Source: Psychrobacter immobilis
GTDB taxonomy: Bacteria; Pseudomonadota; Gammaproteobacteria; Pseudomonadales; Moraxellaceae
Direction of reading: 5' to 3'
DNA length: 64,000 nt
NCBI RefSeq assembly: GCF_904846175.1
Contig: NZ_CAJGZM010000001.1
Location: 248,001 to 312,000, forward strand
The translations under genes and the position numbers were made by a program. Positions within the stretch are counted from its first letter, which is position 1. The number at the start of each line of letters is the position of its first letter. The notes beneath the pieces were generated by a model, which worked only from the letters and a program-made list of their open reading frames with translations, was not told where the DNA came from and did no database searches. Positions 8,849-16,740 of the stretch are shown here, in pieces.

Positions 8849-11125
8849 ATGACACATATCGATAAAATCCAAGTAACCAAACGTGATGGACGTTTAGAGC
8901 CTATTGATTTAGACAAGATTCACAAGGTTATCGAGTGGGCAGCTCATGATTTAGATAATGTGTCGGTATCACAAGTTGAGCTAAAGTCGCACATTCAGTT
9001 TTATGAAGGCATCAAAACTCGCGACATTCACGAGACCATCATCAAATCTGCCGCTGACCTTATCTCTGAAACCACGCCTGACTATCAGTATTTGGCAGCG
9101 CGTTTGGCAATCTTCCATCTACGTAAGATTGCTTATAATAAGTTCACGCCTCCGCATCTGTATGACCATGTTAAGAAACTGACTGATGCCGGTAAATACG
9201 ATCAGCATATCTTAGCGGATTATAGCCGTGCGGAATTTGACGAGTTAGAAGAGTATCTTGATCATTGGCGCGACATGAACCTGGCCTATGCTGCTGTTGA
9301 ACAAATGGCGGGTAAATACCTCGTACAAGACCGCGTCAGCAAGACCGTTTATGAGAGCCCGCAGTTCTTATATATGCTGGTTGGTATGTGCCTGTTTGCC
9401 AGCTATGAAAAGTCAGAGCGTCTCGATTATGTGAAGCGCTTTTATGATGCGACCTCACAATTTAAAATCTCTCTACCAACGCCTATTATGTCTGGTGTAC
9501 GTACGCCATCGCGCCAGTTTAGCTCGTGCGTGTTGATCGAATGTGGTGATAGCCTAGACTCTATCAACGCCACCACCAGCGCTATCGTACGCTATGTATC
9601 GCAGCGTGCTGGTATCGGCATCAACGCTGGTCGTATTCGCGCCCTTGGTAGCCCTATCCGTGGCGGTGAAGCGCAGCATACTGGCTGTATTCCATTCTAT
9701 AAGCTATTCCAAACGGCAGTTAAATGTTGCTCACAAGGCGGCGTCCGTGGCGGTGCAGCGACGTTATTTTACCCATTGTGGCATTTAGAAGTTGAGTCGC
9801 TATTGGTATTGAAAAACAACCGCGGCGTTGAAGACAACCGTGTCCGTCATATGGATTATGGTGTTCAGTTAAACAAAACCATGTATACCCGTTTGATTAA
9901 AGGTCAAGATATCTCGCTATTTTCACCAAGCGACACACCAGGTCTTTATGATGCGTTCTTTGAAGATCAAGACAAATTTGAAGAGCTATATAATAAATAC
10001 GAGAATGACCCTAGCATTCGTAGCCGTCAAATTCCAGCGACAGAGCTGTTTAGTCTGATGATGCAAGAGCGCGCCAGCACCGGTCGTATCTATATTCAAA
10101 ACGTCGACCATTGCAACACGCATAGCCCATTTGACGCGACGGTTGCGCCGATTCGCCAGTCAAACCTATGTATGGAAATCGCCCTACCAACCAAGCCACT
10201 TGATAACATCAATGACGAAACTGGTGAAATCGCCCTTTGTACGCTATCAGCGGTCAACTTGGGTAAAGTTGAGCACGTCAGTGATATCGAAGAGCCAGCA
10301 GAATTAATCGTCCGCGCTCTTGATGCCCTGCTCGATTATCAAGACTATCCAGTGAAAGCGGCTGAAAATGGCAGTATGCGTCGCCGTACCTTAGGTGTTG
10401 GCGTTATTAACTATGCGTATTATTTAGCCAAAAATGGCGTCCGTTATTCAGACGACAGTGCGCTTGGTCTAACCCATCAAACCTTTGAAGCGTTACAGTA
10501 CTATCTCTTGAAAGCGTCAAACAAATTGGCAAAAGAGCAAGGTGCGTGTCCAGCATTTAATGAGACGACTTATTCGCAAGGTATCTTGCCGATTGATACC
10601 TATAAGAAAGACTTGGATAAAATATGCCAAGAGCCACTACATCTCGATTGGGAAACGCTACGTACTGAAATCACCACTCACGGTCTGCGCAACTCTACCC
10701 TAACTGCTTTGATGCCGTCTGAGACCTCTAGTCAGATTGCCAATGCGACTAACGGTATCGAGCCACCACGTGGTCTGGTTTCTATCAAAGCGTCAAAAGA
10801 TGGCATCTTAAAGCAAGTCGTACCTGAGATTGATAAGCTAAAAGATCAGTATGAGCTACTATGGCAAATGCCGAACAATGACGGCTACCTAAAGCTGGTC
10901 GCTATCATGCAAAAGTTCGTCGATCAAAGTATCTCTGCCAATACCAACTACGATCCGGTTCGTTATGAAGGTGGTCGTGTACCGATGAAGATATTGTTAA
11001 AAGATCTGCTAAACGCGTATAAGCTTGGCGTGAAGACTTTGTATTATCACAATACGCGTGATGGTGCGAACGATGCCCAAGCGGATATGGAAGATGATTG
11101 TGCTGGCGGGGCTTGTAAGATTTAA
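8849..11125 (+). CDS. nrdA: Class Ia ribonucleoside-diphosphate reductase, alpha subunit
   Basis: NrdA reduces ribonucleoside diphosphates to deoxyribonucleotides using a thiyl radical generated by NrdB's tyrosyl radical. The protein is nearly collinear with E. coli NrdA: an N-terminal ATP cone (VTKRDGRLEPIDLDKIHKV), a catalytic barrel with FSSCVLIECGDSLDSI, SNLCMEIALPT and the Asn/Cys/Glu active-site segment, and a C-terminal redox pair, CAGGAC, before the last residues. I choose the ATG at 8849 because GAGGT lies upstream at proper spacing and because it matches the family N-terminus; the ATG at 8816 has no ribosome-binding site. nrdB is not adjacent: about 2.2 kb of accessory genes intervenes. 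Control by NrdR is likely (operators upstream). Confidence 0.98.
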   Translation: MTHIDKIQVTKRDGRLEPIDLDKIHKVIEWAAHDLDNVSVSQVELKSHIQFYEGIKTRDIHETIIKSAADLISETTPDYQYLAARLAIFHLRKIAYNKFTPPHLYDHVKKLTDAGKYDQHILADYSRAEFDELEEYLDHWRDMNLAYAAVEQMAGKYLVQDRVSKTVYESPQFLYMLVGMCLFASYEKSERLDYVKRFYDATSQFKISLPTPIMSGVRTPSRQFSSCVLIECGDSLDSINATTSAIVRYVSQRAGIGINAGRIRALGSPIRGGEAQHTGCIPFYKLFQTAVKCCSQGGVRGGAATLFYPLWHLEVESLLVLKNNRGVEDNRVRHMDYGVQLNKTMYTRLIKGQDISLFSPSDTPGLYDAFFEDQDKFEELYNKYENDPSIRSRQIPATELFSLMMQERASTGRIYIQNVDHCNTHSPFDATVAPIRQSNLCMEIALPTKPLDNINDETGEIALCTLSAVNLGKVEHVSDIEEPAELIVRALDALLDYQDYPVKAAENGSMRRRTLGVGVINYAYYLAKNGVRYSDDSALGLTHQTFEALQYYLLKASNKLAKEQGACPAFNETTYSQGILPIDTYKKDLDKICQEPLHLDWETLRTEITTHGLRNSTLTALMPSETSSQIANATNGIEPPRGLVSIKASKDGILKQVVPEIDKLKDQYELLWQMPNNDGYLKLVAIMQKFVDQSISANTNYDPVRYEGGRVPMKILLKDLLNAYKLGVKTLYYHNTRDGANDAQADMEDDCAGGACKI

Positions 11126-11139
11126 GCAAGTGATGAATG

Positions 11140-11167
11140 GCGGGTTTGGCTTTTGAGTTAAGCCCGC
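11140..11167 (+). terminator. Hairpin after nrdA, possible weak terminator
   Basis: GCGGGTTT pairs with AAGCCCGC (one G-U) across a 12-nt loop, followed by the broken T-tract TGTTTGCTT. It probably ends or attenuates nrdA transcription before the accessory genes. Confidence 0.5.
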
Positions 11168-11257
11168 TGTTTGCTTATATGAGAAATACTATAGCGACTC
11201 CTAATTCTAAAACTCACAATGTTAGATTATCTGTCGGCTATAAAAGGTAAAGAAAAT

Positions 11258-12181
11258 ATGAGTAAAACCCAAGAGGATTTCAATATACTACCTCGCTTTA
11301 CGGTTATTATGAGAACGCTTTCCAACGGAAAAGTTAACAGCGTAAGCAGATTTGTTGAAAAGCTTTCAGATCTCGATATTTACTTTGAAGATGATGAAGA
11401 TAAAGATTACCAACTTTTTTTTAGGGGACATGCTAATAGAAGTTGGGAAGCTTTACCTTCTATATATAGAAACGGTTTGTTTAGAAACGAACATAACTTC
11501 TATAGAGAGTTAATATCTAATGTTCCTGAAAACTTTTATAACTTAAAAACCACTTTTCAAAAATTAGTGAAAATGCAACACTATGATCTTCCTACGAGAC
11601 TTTTAGATATCACAGGCAATCCACTAGTCGCCCTCTATTTTGCATGTCTTCCTTCATTAAATGCGGAAGCAAAAGAAACAGAAGGTGAGGTGGTTCTATT
11701 TAAAATACCTAATAAAGATATAAAATATTCTGACAGCGATACTATTAGTATTTTGTCAAACATCTCTAAAATGAATGACGATTTTAGCTATGATGTTAAT
11801 ACACATTATGACTCCGAGTCATTCTGCAAACAAGATAGCATTCATCTGCTACTACATGAAATAAAACAAGAGAAAAACGGATTTTTACCAAGAATTAATC
11901 CAGAACATTTATCCAAAGTATTATGTGTAAAGCCCTTGATGGAGAACCAAAGACTTATTAGACAGGATGGTGCATTTTTAGTATTTGGTATTGACGGTAA
12001 GAAAAGCAAGCCTGCTGCAATACCTATTGATTATATTTTATCTGGACATCTAAGATTTATAATTCCTGCTGAATGTAAGAAGAATATTTTGAAAGAACTT
12101 CAGCTATTAGGATTACACGACGCCAAACTGTTTCCAGAGATAGATAGAGTTTCAAAACATATATTATCAAAGTACAGTTAA
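11258..12181 (+). CDS. FRG-domain protein
   Basis: About 307 aa. The FRG domain is visible: LFFRGHANRSWEALPSIYRN near residue 50 carries the name-giving Phe-Arg-Gly, and about 50 residues further MQHYDLPTRLLDITGNPLVA followed by LYFAC matches the second conserved block. The rest is not recognisable. The domain's biochemical role is not settled; it recurs in accessory regions and in fusions to toxin-like domains. No signal peptide or membrane segment is seen. I prefer the ATG at 11258, which has AGGTAAAG upstream, over the one at 11219, which has no ribosome-binding site. The gene is visibly more AT-rich than nrdA or nrdB and uses more A/T-ending codons, suggesting recent acquisition. It opens the accessory block between nrdA and nrdB. 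Confidence 0.8.
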   Translation: MSKTQEDFNILPRFTVIMRTLSNGKVNSVSRFVEKLSDLDIYFEDDEDKDYQLFFRGHANRSWEALPSIYRNGLFRNEHNFYRELISNVPENFYNLKTTFQKLVKMQHYDLPTRLLDITGNPLVALYFACLPSLNAEAKETEGEVVLFKIPNKDIKYSDSDTISILSNISKMNDDFSYDVNTHYDSESFCKQDSIHLLLHEIKQEKNGFLPRINPEHLSKVLCVKPLMENQRLIRQDGAFLVFGIDGKKSKPAAIPIDYILSGHLRFIIPAECKKNILKELQLLGLHDAKLFPEIDRVSKHILSKYS

Positions 12182-12202
12182 CAAACCCAGGTTAAGTTTA
12201 AA

Positions 12203-12222
12203 GGTGCGCGAGGCACACCCTA
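12203..12222. repeat. GGTGCGC-type hairpin followed by CCCTAC
   Basis: GGTGCGCGAGGCACACC folds into a 7-bp stem with one mismatch and is followed by CTAC. It resembles a short dispersed GC-rich hairpin (GGTGCGC...GCACCCTAC) that I recall as common in Moraxellaceae and Neisseriaceae intergenic DNA. Only one copy was noticed in this window. Confidence 0.4.
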
Positions 12223-12277
12223 CAAATTACATGTAAATAGATTAACAATTAAGACCTAATTTTCGTGCTAATATCGT

Positions 12278-12291
12278 CTCTATATTTAGAG
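12278..12291. promoter_or_regulatory. Palindrome upstream of the antitoxin gene, candidate operator
   Basis: CTCTA-TATT-TAGAG is a perfect 5-bp inverted repeat 24 bp before the antitoxin start, just downstream of a TAATAT hexamer (12269-12274) that could be the -10. Antitoxins of this class usually repress their own operon through such sites. The operator role is inferred from position. Confidence 0.4.
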
Positions 12292-12315
12292 CACAATTTT
12301 AGCGGAGAATAAATC

Positions 12316-12567
12316 ATGCAACCAATATTTGCAACACAGACAGCCAGCATCTCAGAGTTAAAGACTAACCCTTCGGCACTGATTAAGCAGTCGGACGGTG
12401 AATCCATTGCTATTTTAAACCACAATAAACCGGTGGCTTACTTAGTTTCCACAGATATGTTTGAGCGCATGATGGAAGCGATGGACGATATGGCATTAAG
12501 CCAAACTATTAGCGCACGAATGAATGACGGGCAAATACCTATAAAGGTAAGTTTGGATGACTTATAA
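12316..12567 (+). CDS. Phd/YefM (StbD)-type antitoxin
   Basis: An 83-aa protein with the YefM/Phd/StbD architecture: N-terminal ASISELKTNPSALIK and ESIAILNHNKPVAYLVS form the DNA-binding dimer fold, and a helical tail ends in MNDGQIPIKVSLDDL, the region expected to wrap around the toxin. GGAG lies 8 nt upstream of the ATG. The stop overlaps the toxin start by 11 bp, the usual translational coupling of such pairs. It is expected to neutralise the RelE-like protein encoded next and to autoregulate the operon. Confidence 0.9.
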   Translation: MQPIFATQTASISELKTNPSALIKQSDGESIAILNHNKPVAYLVSTDMFERMMEAMDDMALSQTISARMNDGQIPIKVSLDDL

Positions 12568-12844
12568 TCTTGAGTTTCATCCTTTAGCGTTAAAAGAATG
12601 GAAAAAGTTAGCGCCAAGTATTCAGCAGCAGTTTAAGAAAAAGTTACAGCAGCGCTTATTAAATCCTCGTGTTCCTGCTTCAAAACTCTCAGGACATACG
12701 GATGCCTACAAAATCAAACTACGCACCATAGGTTATCGTCTGGTTTATACCGTCAAAGATGATGTGGTCGTGGTTTATGTATTAGCAGTAGGCAAAAGAG
12801 AGAATAACAAAGTATATGATGCGCTTGCGACACGCCAACCATAA
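12557..12844 (+). CDS. RelE/StbE-type toxin
   Basis: A 95-aa basic protein of the RelE/ParE superfamily. Typical signatures are LEFHPLALKEWKKL at the N-terminus, KLSGHTDAYKIKLRTIGYRL in the middle and VVVYVLAVGKRENNKVYD at the end. StbE/RelE members are ribosome-dependent mRNA interferases; the basic and arginine positions (KIKLRTIGYRL, GKRE) are consistent with that, but the target cannot be proved from sequence. It overlaps the antitoxin gene by 11 bp. The frame is intact with no sign of inactivation. Confidence 0.9.
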   Translation: MTYNLEFHPLALKEWKKLAPSIQQQFKKKLQQRLLNPRVPASKLSGHTDAYKIKLRTIGYRLVYTVKDDVVVVYVLAVGKRENNKVYDALATRQP

Positions 12845-12884
12845 TTGAAATACAGACAGAATAAAAATGACGGAGGTCATAGAC

Positions 12885-13238
12885 GTGCAATATACCGCAA
12901 TCATCAAAGACGGTGGTTTGTTTATCCCTAACGTATTCTCAGACCTAAACGATGGTGGCTCGCATATCGTGCAAGTAGAAGTCGATATCGATGAGGTTCG
13001 TCAGCAATTAAATAGCAGCGCAATATCAAAGATGGAAGCGACAAGACAAGCAAAAAAAACAGTAAAAAAGCCGCTAAAAAAAGAAATACAGAAAGCCGCA
13101 GACATAGATTTAAGTACGCTGCGTAAGAGCGCTATCGATGAGCTAGAAGGATTGGATGATAGTGAGCTTAGCGAGATTTTTAAAGCCTATATGAATGATG
13201 GACACGAACCAACACAAATATCACTAGAGAATTTATAA
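12885..13238 (+). CDS. Putative orphan antitoxin, AF2212-like N-terminus with a YefM-like tail
   Basis: About 118 aa. GGAGGT at 12872-12877 is perfectly spaced for a GTG start at 12885; the upstream ATG at 12867 would put that site inside the gene. The N-terminus (YTAIIKDGGLFIPNVFSDL, then VQVEVD) resembles small beta-rich AF2212/DUF104-type antitoxins. A Lys-rich linker follows (residues ~50-75), then an acidic helix. The last 15 residues, MNDGHEPTQISLENL, match the last 15 of the antitoxin at 12316 (MNDGQIPIKVSLDDL) at 8 positions, with three more conservative changes. I infer a third antitoxin-like protein that may bind the neighbouring toxin or a relative. No toxin gene follows it; nrdB is next. 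Confidence 0.6.
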   Translation: MQYTAIIKDGGLFIPNVFSDLNDGGSHIVQVEVDIDEVRQQLNSSAISKMEATRQAKKTVKKPLKKEIQKAADIDLSTLRKSAIDELEGLDDSELSEIFKAYMNDGHEPTQISLENL

Positions 13239-13270
13239 TAGAGAGCCTATAACCCATTTTGCTAATACTT

Positions 13271-13296
13271 TTAAAACCGCATTGTTAAAACCGCAT
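13271..13296. repeat. Direct repeat upstream of nrdB
   Basis: TTAAAACCGCAT occurs twice with a 14-bp period (13271-13282 and 13285-13296), about 50-70 bp before nrdB. It could be a regulatory site or a scar of the insertion that separated nrdA from nrdB. No NrdR-like box is visible here. Confidence 0.45.
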
Positions 13297-13342
13297 ATCC
13301 AATTTTAGATTAACCATTTGTATAACTTATAAAGGTGGCACG

Positions 13343-14476
13343 ATGACTTACTCAATCTTTTCCCAAAAACCAAATAATGCTTTGCTCGAACCCATGTTCT
13401 TTGGTAATCCGGTCAACGTGGCGCGTTATGATCAGCAAAAGCACCCTGTCTTTGAGCAGTTGATTGAAAAGCAGCTGTCGTTCTTTTGGCGTCCAGAAGA
13501 AGTTGATGTGTCAAAAGACCGTATGGATTATGGCAATCTGTCGTCACATGAGCAGCATATCTTTATCAGTAACCTAAAGTATCAGACGCTACTCGACTCT
13601 ATCCAAGGTCGTAGCCCAAACGTGGTACTGTTGCCATTGGTTTCTATTCCTGAGCTTGAAACATGGATTGAGACGTGGACATTTTCTGAGACCATTCACT
13701 CGCGCAGCTATACCCATATCATTCGTAATATCGTCAATGATCCAGGTATTGTCTTTGATGACATCATGCAAAATGAGCACATTTTAGGGCGCGCAGCTGA
13801 CATCGCTAAGTACTATGATGATTTGTACTACGATTCACAGCTCTACAATATGTATGGTGCTGGCACGCATACCATCAATGGCAAAGAAGTGACGGTTAGT
13901 TTGAAATCGCTGAAAAAACAGCTTTATTTATGCTTGATGGCCGTTAACGTCTTAGAAGCCATTCGCTTTTACGTGTCGTTCGCCTGCTCGTTTGCCTTTG
14001 CTGAGCGCAAGCTAATGGAAGGTAATGCCAAAATTATTAAGCTCATTGCTCGTGATGAGGCGCTACATTTAACCGGTACGCAGCATATCTTGAACTTGAT
14101 GCGCAATGGCAGAGATGACCCAGAAATGGTCGATATTGCCTATGAGTGCTATCAAGAAAGCATTGATATCTTTACCAGAGCGGCTGAGCAAGAAAAAGAA
14201 TGGGCGGGTTATCTGTTCAAAGACGGTTCAATGATTGGTCTAAACAAAGACATCCTTTGCCAATATATCGAATATATCACCAACTTACGTATGGAAGCGG
14301 TTGGCTTGCCAGTGGCATTCCCAAATTCTAAATCAAATCCGATTCCTTGGATTAATACGTGGTTGTCTTCTGATAATGTCCAAGTGGCACCGCAAGAGAC
14401 GGAAATCAGCTCGTACTTGGTCGGCCAAATTGATTCAGATTTGTCAGACAGCGATTTTGATGATTTTGAGTTATAG
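13343..14476 (+). CDS. nrdB: Class Ia ribonucleotide reductase, beta subunit
   Basis: NrdB carries the di-iron tyrosyl-radical cofactor that activates NrdA. The 377-aa protein shows the radical Tyr in [17 protein letters not shown], the carboxylate and His iron ligands in [36 protein letters not shown] and [11 protein letters not shown], and an acidic C-terminal tail ending DDFEL, the segment by which beta docks on alpha. AAAGGTGG precedes the ATG at good spacing. It is separated from nrdA by the accessory block and probably needs its own promoter in the ~100 bp upstream. The [2Fe-2S] ferredoxin gene follows. Confidence 0.97.
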   Translation: MTYSIFSQKPNNALLEPMFFGNPVNVARYDQQKHPVFEQLIEKQLSFFWRPEEVDVSKDRMDYGNLSSHEQHIFISNLKYQTLLDSIQGRSPNVVLLPLVSIPELETWIETWTFSETIHSRSYTHIIRNIVNDPGIVFDDIMQNEHILGRAADIAKYYDDLYYDSQLYNMYGAGTHTINGKEVTVSLKSLKKQLYLCLMAVNVLEAIRFYVSFACSFAFAERKLMEGNAKIIKLIARDEALHLTGTQHILNLMRNGRDDPEMVDIAYECYQESIDIFTRAAEQEKEWAGYLFKDGSMIGLNKDILCQYIEYITNLRMEAVGLPVAFPNSKSNPIPWINTWLSSDNVQVAPQETEISSYLVGQIDSDLSDSDFDDFEL

Positions 14477-14572
14477 ATTAGATTTGTAGACAATAGCTTT
14501 TTAAAGAGTATCGTTTAGAGATTCCAAAATGATAGGTAATAAAAAAGTTAGGGATATAAATAGGATAAAATT

Positions 14573-14839
14573 ATGACTTGGGTAATGACGAGTAAGAAGC
14601 AATTCTACTTGCATGATGACGAAAGTCTGCTTGATGGATTGCTACGCACCGGACATGATGTTAATTATCAATGTAAGGAAGGCTACTGTGGCAGTTGCCG
14701 TATCAAACGCATTGCCAGCTCACACGTTATTGATTATCCGTTTGAGCCACTTGCTATGATTGAAGAAGATGAAATCCTGCCCTGCTGCTGTCGGGTGCAA
14801 GGAGTTATTTATATCAATCATGAGTTAATAGAAAAATAG
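14573..14839 (+). CDS. yfaE: YfaE-like [2Fe-2S] ferredoxin for NrdB cofactor maintenance
   Basis: An 88-aa plant-type ferredoxin. Cluster ligands follow the C-x4-C-x2-C-xn-C pattern: C34, C39, C42 in YQCKEGYCGSC and one of the CCC at 71-73 in ILPCCCR, a signature shared with E. coli YfaE. YfaE delivers electrons to assemble and repair the NrdB di-iron-tyrosyl cofactor, and its place 96 bp after nrdB fits. AGGA lies upstream of the ATG. A bidirectional terminator follows. Confidence 0.92.
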   Translation: MTWVMTSKKQFYLHDDESLLDGLLRTGHDVNYQCKEGYCGSCRIKRIASSHVIDYPFEPLAMIEEDEILPCCCRVQGVIYINHELIEK

Positions 14840-14882
14840 CTGCTAAATTAGTAAAGCTATTATTAAACATTAAAAGTCTAAT

Positions 14883-14919
14883 AAAAAAGCGCGTTATCTA
14901 CAAGATAGCGCGCTTTTTT
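14883..14919. terminator. Bidirectional terminator between yfaE and the DegS-like gene
   Basis: AAAAAAGCGCGTTATCT pairs with AGATAGCGCGCTTTTTT across a 3-nt loop with only minor imperfection. A- and T-tracts on both sides let it serve both convergent genes. Confidence 0.93.
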
Positions 14920-14987
14920 ATTATTGACTAAACTCTAAAACCGTTTGCCTAAACTTTATTTTATGGAGCATGCCGTTATAAATTTGC

Positions 14988-16316
14988 TTATAAAGGTGCA
15001 CCATCTCTTTCAAACAGCTGTAATAACTCTTCGCGCATACGGTCACGCTCTTCTTCTGACATCATTGGCATTTCTTGTCTTTCACCTTGTAGATTCGGAT
15101 CGCCCATACCTCCAAGTGTTTCATCTTGAATGACAACAGGGCGCGCCATCGGCTCTTGCGCCGGACGTTCCTCTAACAATATCTTCACTTGCGCGTTTTT
15201 ACCGCGGCGTAAGATTTGCGCGTTTAATGTAGTATTCGGTGCTTTACGAGCGACATATTGAATCAAGGTATTGGCATCGGTCATCTCAATGCCGTCAATC
15301 GTCAGGATAACATCGCCGATACGTAAACCGCTTTTAGCGGCAGGGCTCTTAGGAACGACGTTCAGCACTTCTACCCCAGTTGAGGTTTCTAGCTGCGTTG
15401 GGTCACGTAATTGTGATTGTATCTCAATCCCTAACCAACCACGGCTGACCTTACCGTCTTTAATAATAGCGTTCATCACTTGCTCAACGATAGCAGTAGG
15501 AATGGCAAAACCAATACCCATCGAGCCACCAGAACGTGAGTAGATAGCGGTATTGATACCGACTAATTCACCAAAAGCGTCAACCAATGCGCCACCTGAG
15601 TTACCGGGATTAATAGCGGCATCGGTTTGGATAAAGTCTTCAAACTTATTGACCCCAAGACCTGTACGTCCTGTCGCTGAAATAATACCTTGGGTTACCG
15701 TTTGTCCGACACCAAATGGATTGCCAATCGCCAATGTAACATCGCCAACTAGCGTAGGTTCTTTACGGAAGCCAAGTGGTGTTAGACCTGTCATATCGAC
15801 TTTAATCACTGCCAAATCACTGTCTGGATCCGTGCCAATAAGCTTAGCACGGCTCTTGCGCCCATCATTAAAGGCCACAGTAATCTCATCCGCTTTTTCG
15901 ATCACATGGGCATTGGTCACGATATAACCATCTTCTGAGACAATCACACCCGAGCCTAAATTGGTATTACCCTGCTCTTCTGAGGGTGCGCCGTGGAACT
16001 CAAAGAAGCGGCGCAGCACCGGATCATTCATATAAGGATGCTCGGCCATCGTTTGGGTGGTATAAATATTGACTACCGACTGTGAGGCGCGAGCAACGCC
16101 ATTATGATAAGAAGAAATCGGTGCCGGCGTATCGGAAACAGGCGTCGACGCTTGCTGCTCAGCGGGCGTGGTTCTAGGTGGCTCCCATGCTTGCTCTGAT
16201 GCCGTTTTCATACTCGTAAACAACCAGATAAATGCTGCAATCACTATCAGCAACAAAATCCAAGGTAACCATTTTACCAGACCAGCCTTGTCATTGGCGT
16301 TTCGAGATGACGACAT
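14988..16316 (-). CDS. Membrane-anchored HtrA-type serine protease (DegS/AlgW-like)
   Basis: A 442-aa envelope protease. The N-terminus has a single membrane segment (WLPWILLLIVIAAFIWLF, residues ~17-33) acting as an anchor, then a trypsin-like domain with the triad H137 (VTNAHVI), D167 (DSDLAVI) and S240 (GNSGGAL), then one PDZ domain (residues ~290-380). One PDZ plus an N-terminal anchor is the DegS/AlgW layout rather than DegP's two PDZ domains. Such proteases cleave RseA/MucA-type anti-sigma factors in response to misfolded outer-membrane proteins. The C-terminal ~55 residues, acidic and Met-rich, extend beyond the family core. AGAGGT lies at good spacing before the ATG. No rseA or rpoE is in the window, so the substrate is inferred. 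Confidence 0.88.
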   Translation of the reverse strand: MSSSRNANDKAGLVKWLPWILLLIVIAAFIWLFTSMKTASEQAWEPPRTTPAEQQASTPVSDTPAPISSYHNGVARASQSVVNIYTTQTMAEHPYMNDPVLRRFFEFHGAPSEEQGNTNLGSGVIVSEDGYIVTNAHVIEKADEITVAFNDGRKSRAKLIGTDPDSDLAVIKVDMTGLTPLGFRKEPTLVGDVTLAIGNPFGVGQTVTQGIISATGRTGLGVNKFEDFIQTDAAINPGNSGGALVDAFGELVGINTAIYSRSGGSMGIGFAIPTAIVEQVMNAIIKDGKVSRGWLGIEIQSQLRDPTQLETSTGVEVLNVVPKSPAAKSGLRIGDVILTIDGIEMTDANTLIQYVARKAPNTTLNAQILRRGKNAQVKILLEERPAQEPMARPVVIQDETLGGMGDPNLQGERQEMPMMSEEERDRMREELLQLFERDGAPL

Positions 16317-16740
16317 ATAAAAACCTCTATATTTTTGAAAACTATTTTTATAAAACCATTTTTATAAAATAATGAAGGGTGAATCAGCGAATACACGTCT
16401 AATCAATCAGATGTGATTAGAAATGATTAACGCCAGCTTGAATAATTTTAGGGTTATAAATTATATAGATTCAGGTATGCAAATTATAACTGGCAACACC
16501 GACAAATAGTAACGCATCGTGTACCGTTTCAGTTATTCGCCTTGTCTACTCTCTTACAGCACCATGCTAAAATAGCAATGATAAAGCCCTGATGATTTAT
16601 AACACGTATCATTTATAGATAGGTGTTATAAATAGATATTTTGATTATTTAACATACAAACTTCAACCATTTAAACAGTAAAAAATCGAAGCTATAAAAG
16701 AGCAAAATAGTGGAAACTGTAATAATTATAAGGAAACTCT
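16317..16740. other. Divergent intergenic region, DegS-like gene / nif3
   Basis: This AT-rich region must hold the promoters of both divergent genes. Two perfect inverted repeats stand out: CTAATCA...TGATTAG (16399-16420) and the longer ATTTATAACAC...GTGTTATAAAT (16595-16633). No gene is seen. Confidence 0.5.
16595..16633. promoter_or_regulatory. Perfect 11-bp inverted repeat, candidate operator
   Basis: ATTTATAACAC (16595-16605) and GTGTTATAAAT (16623-16633) are exact inverted copies with a 17-bp spacer, about 110 bp upstream of the Nif3-family gene. There is no T-tract, so it is not a terminator. Paired sites for a dimeric regulator are a plausible reading. Confidence 0.4.

Noticed and set aside
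11258-13238. Prophage or integrative element between nrdA and nrdB
   Set aside because: No integrase, recombinase, transposase or structural gene; only small accessory genes.
14945-15927. Plus-strand ORFs opposite the DegS-like protease
   Set aside because: Shadows of a well-supported gene on the other strand.
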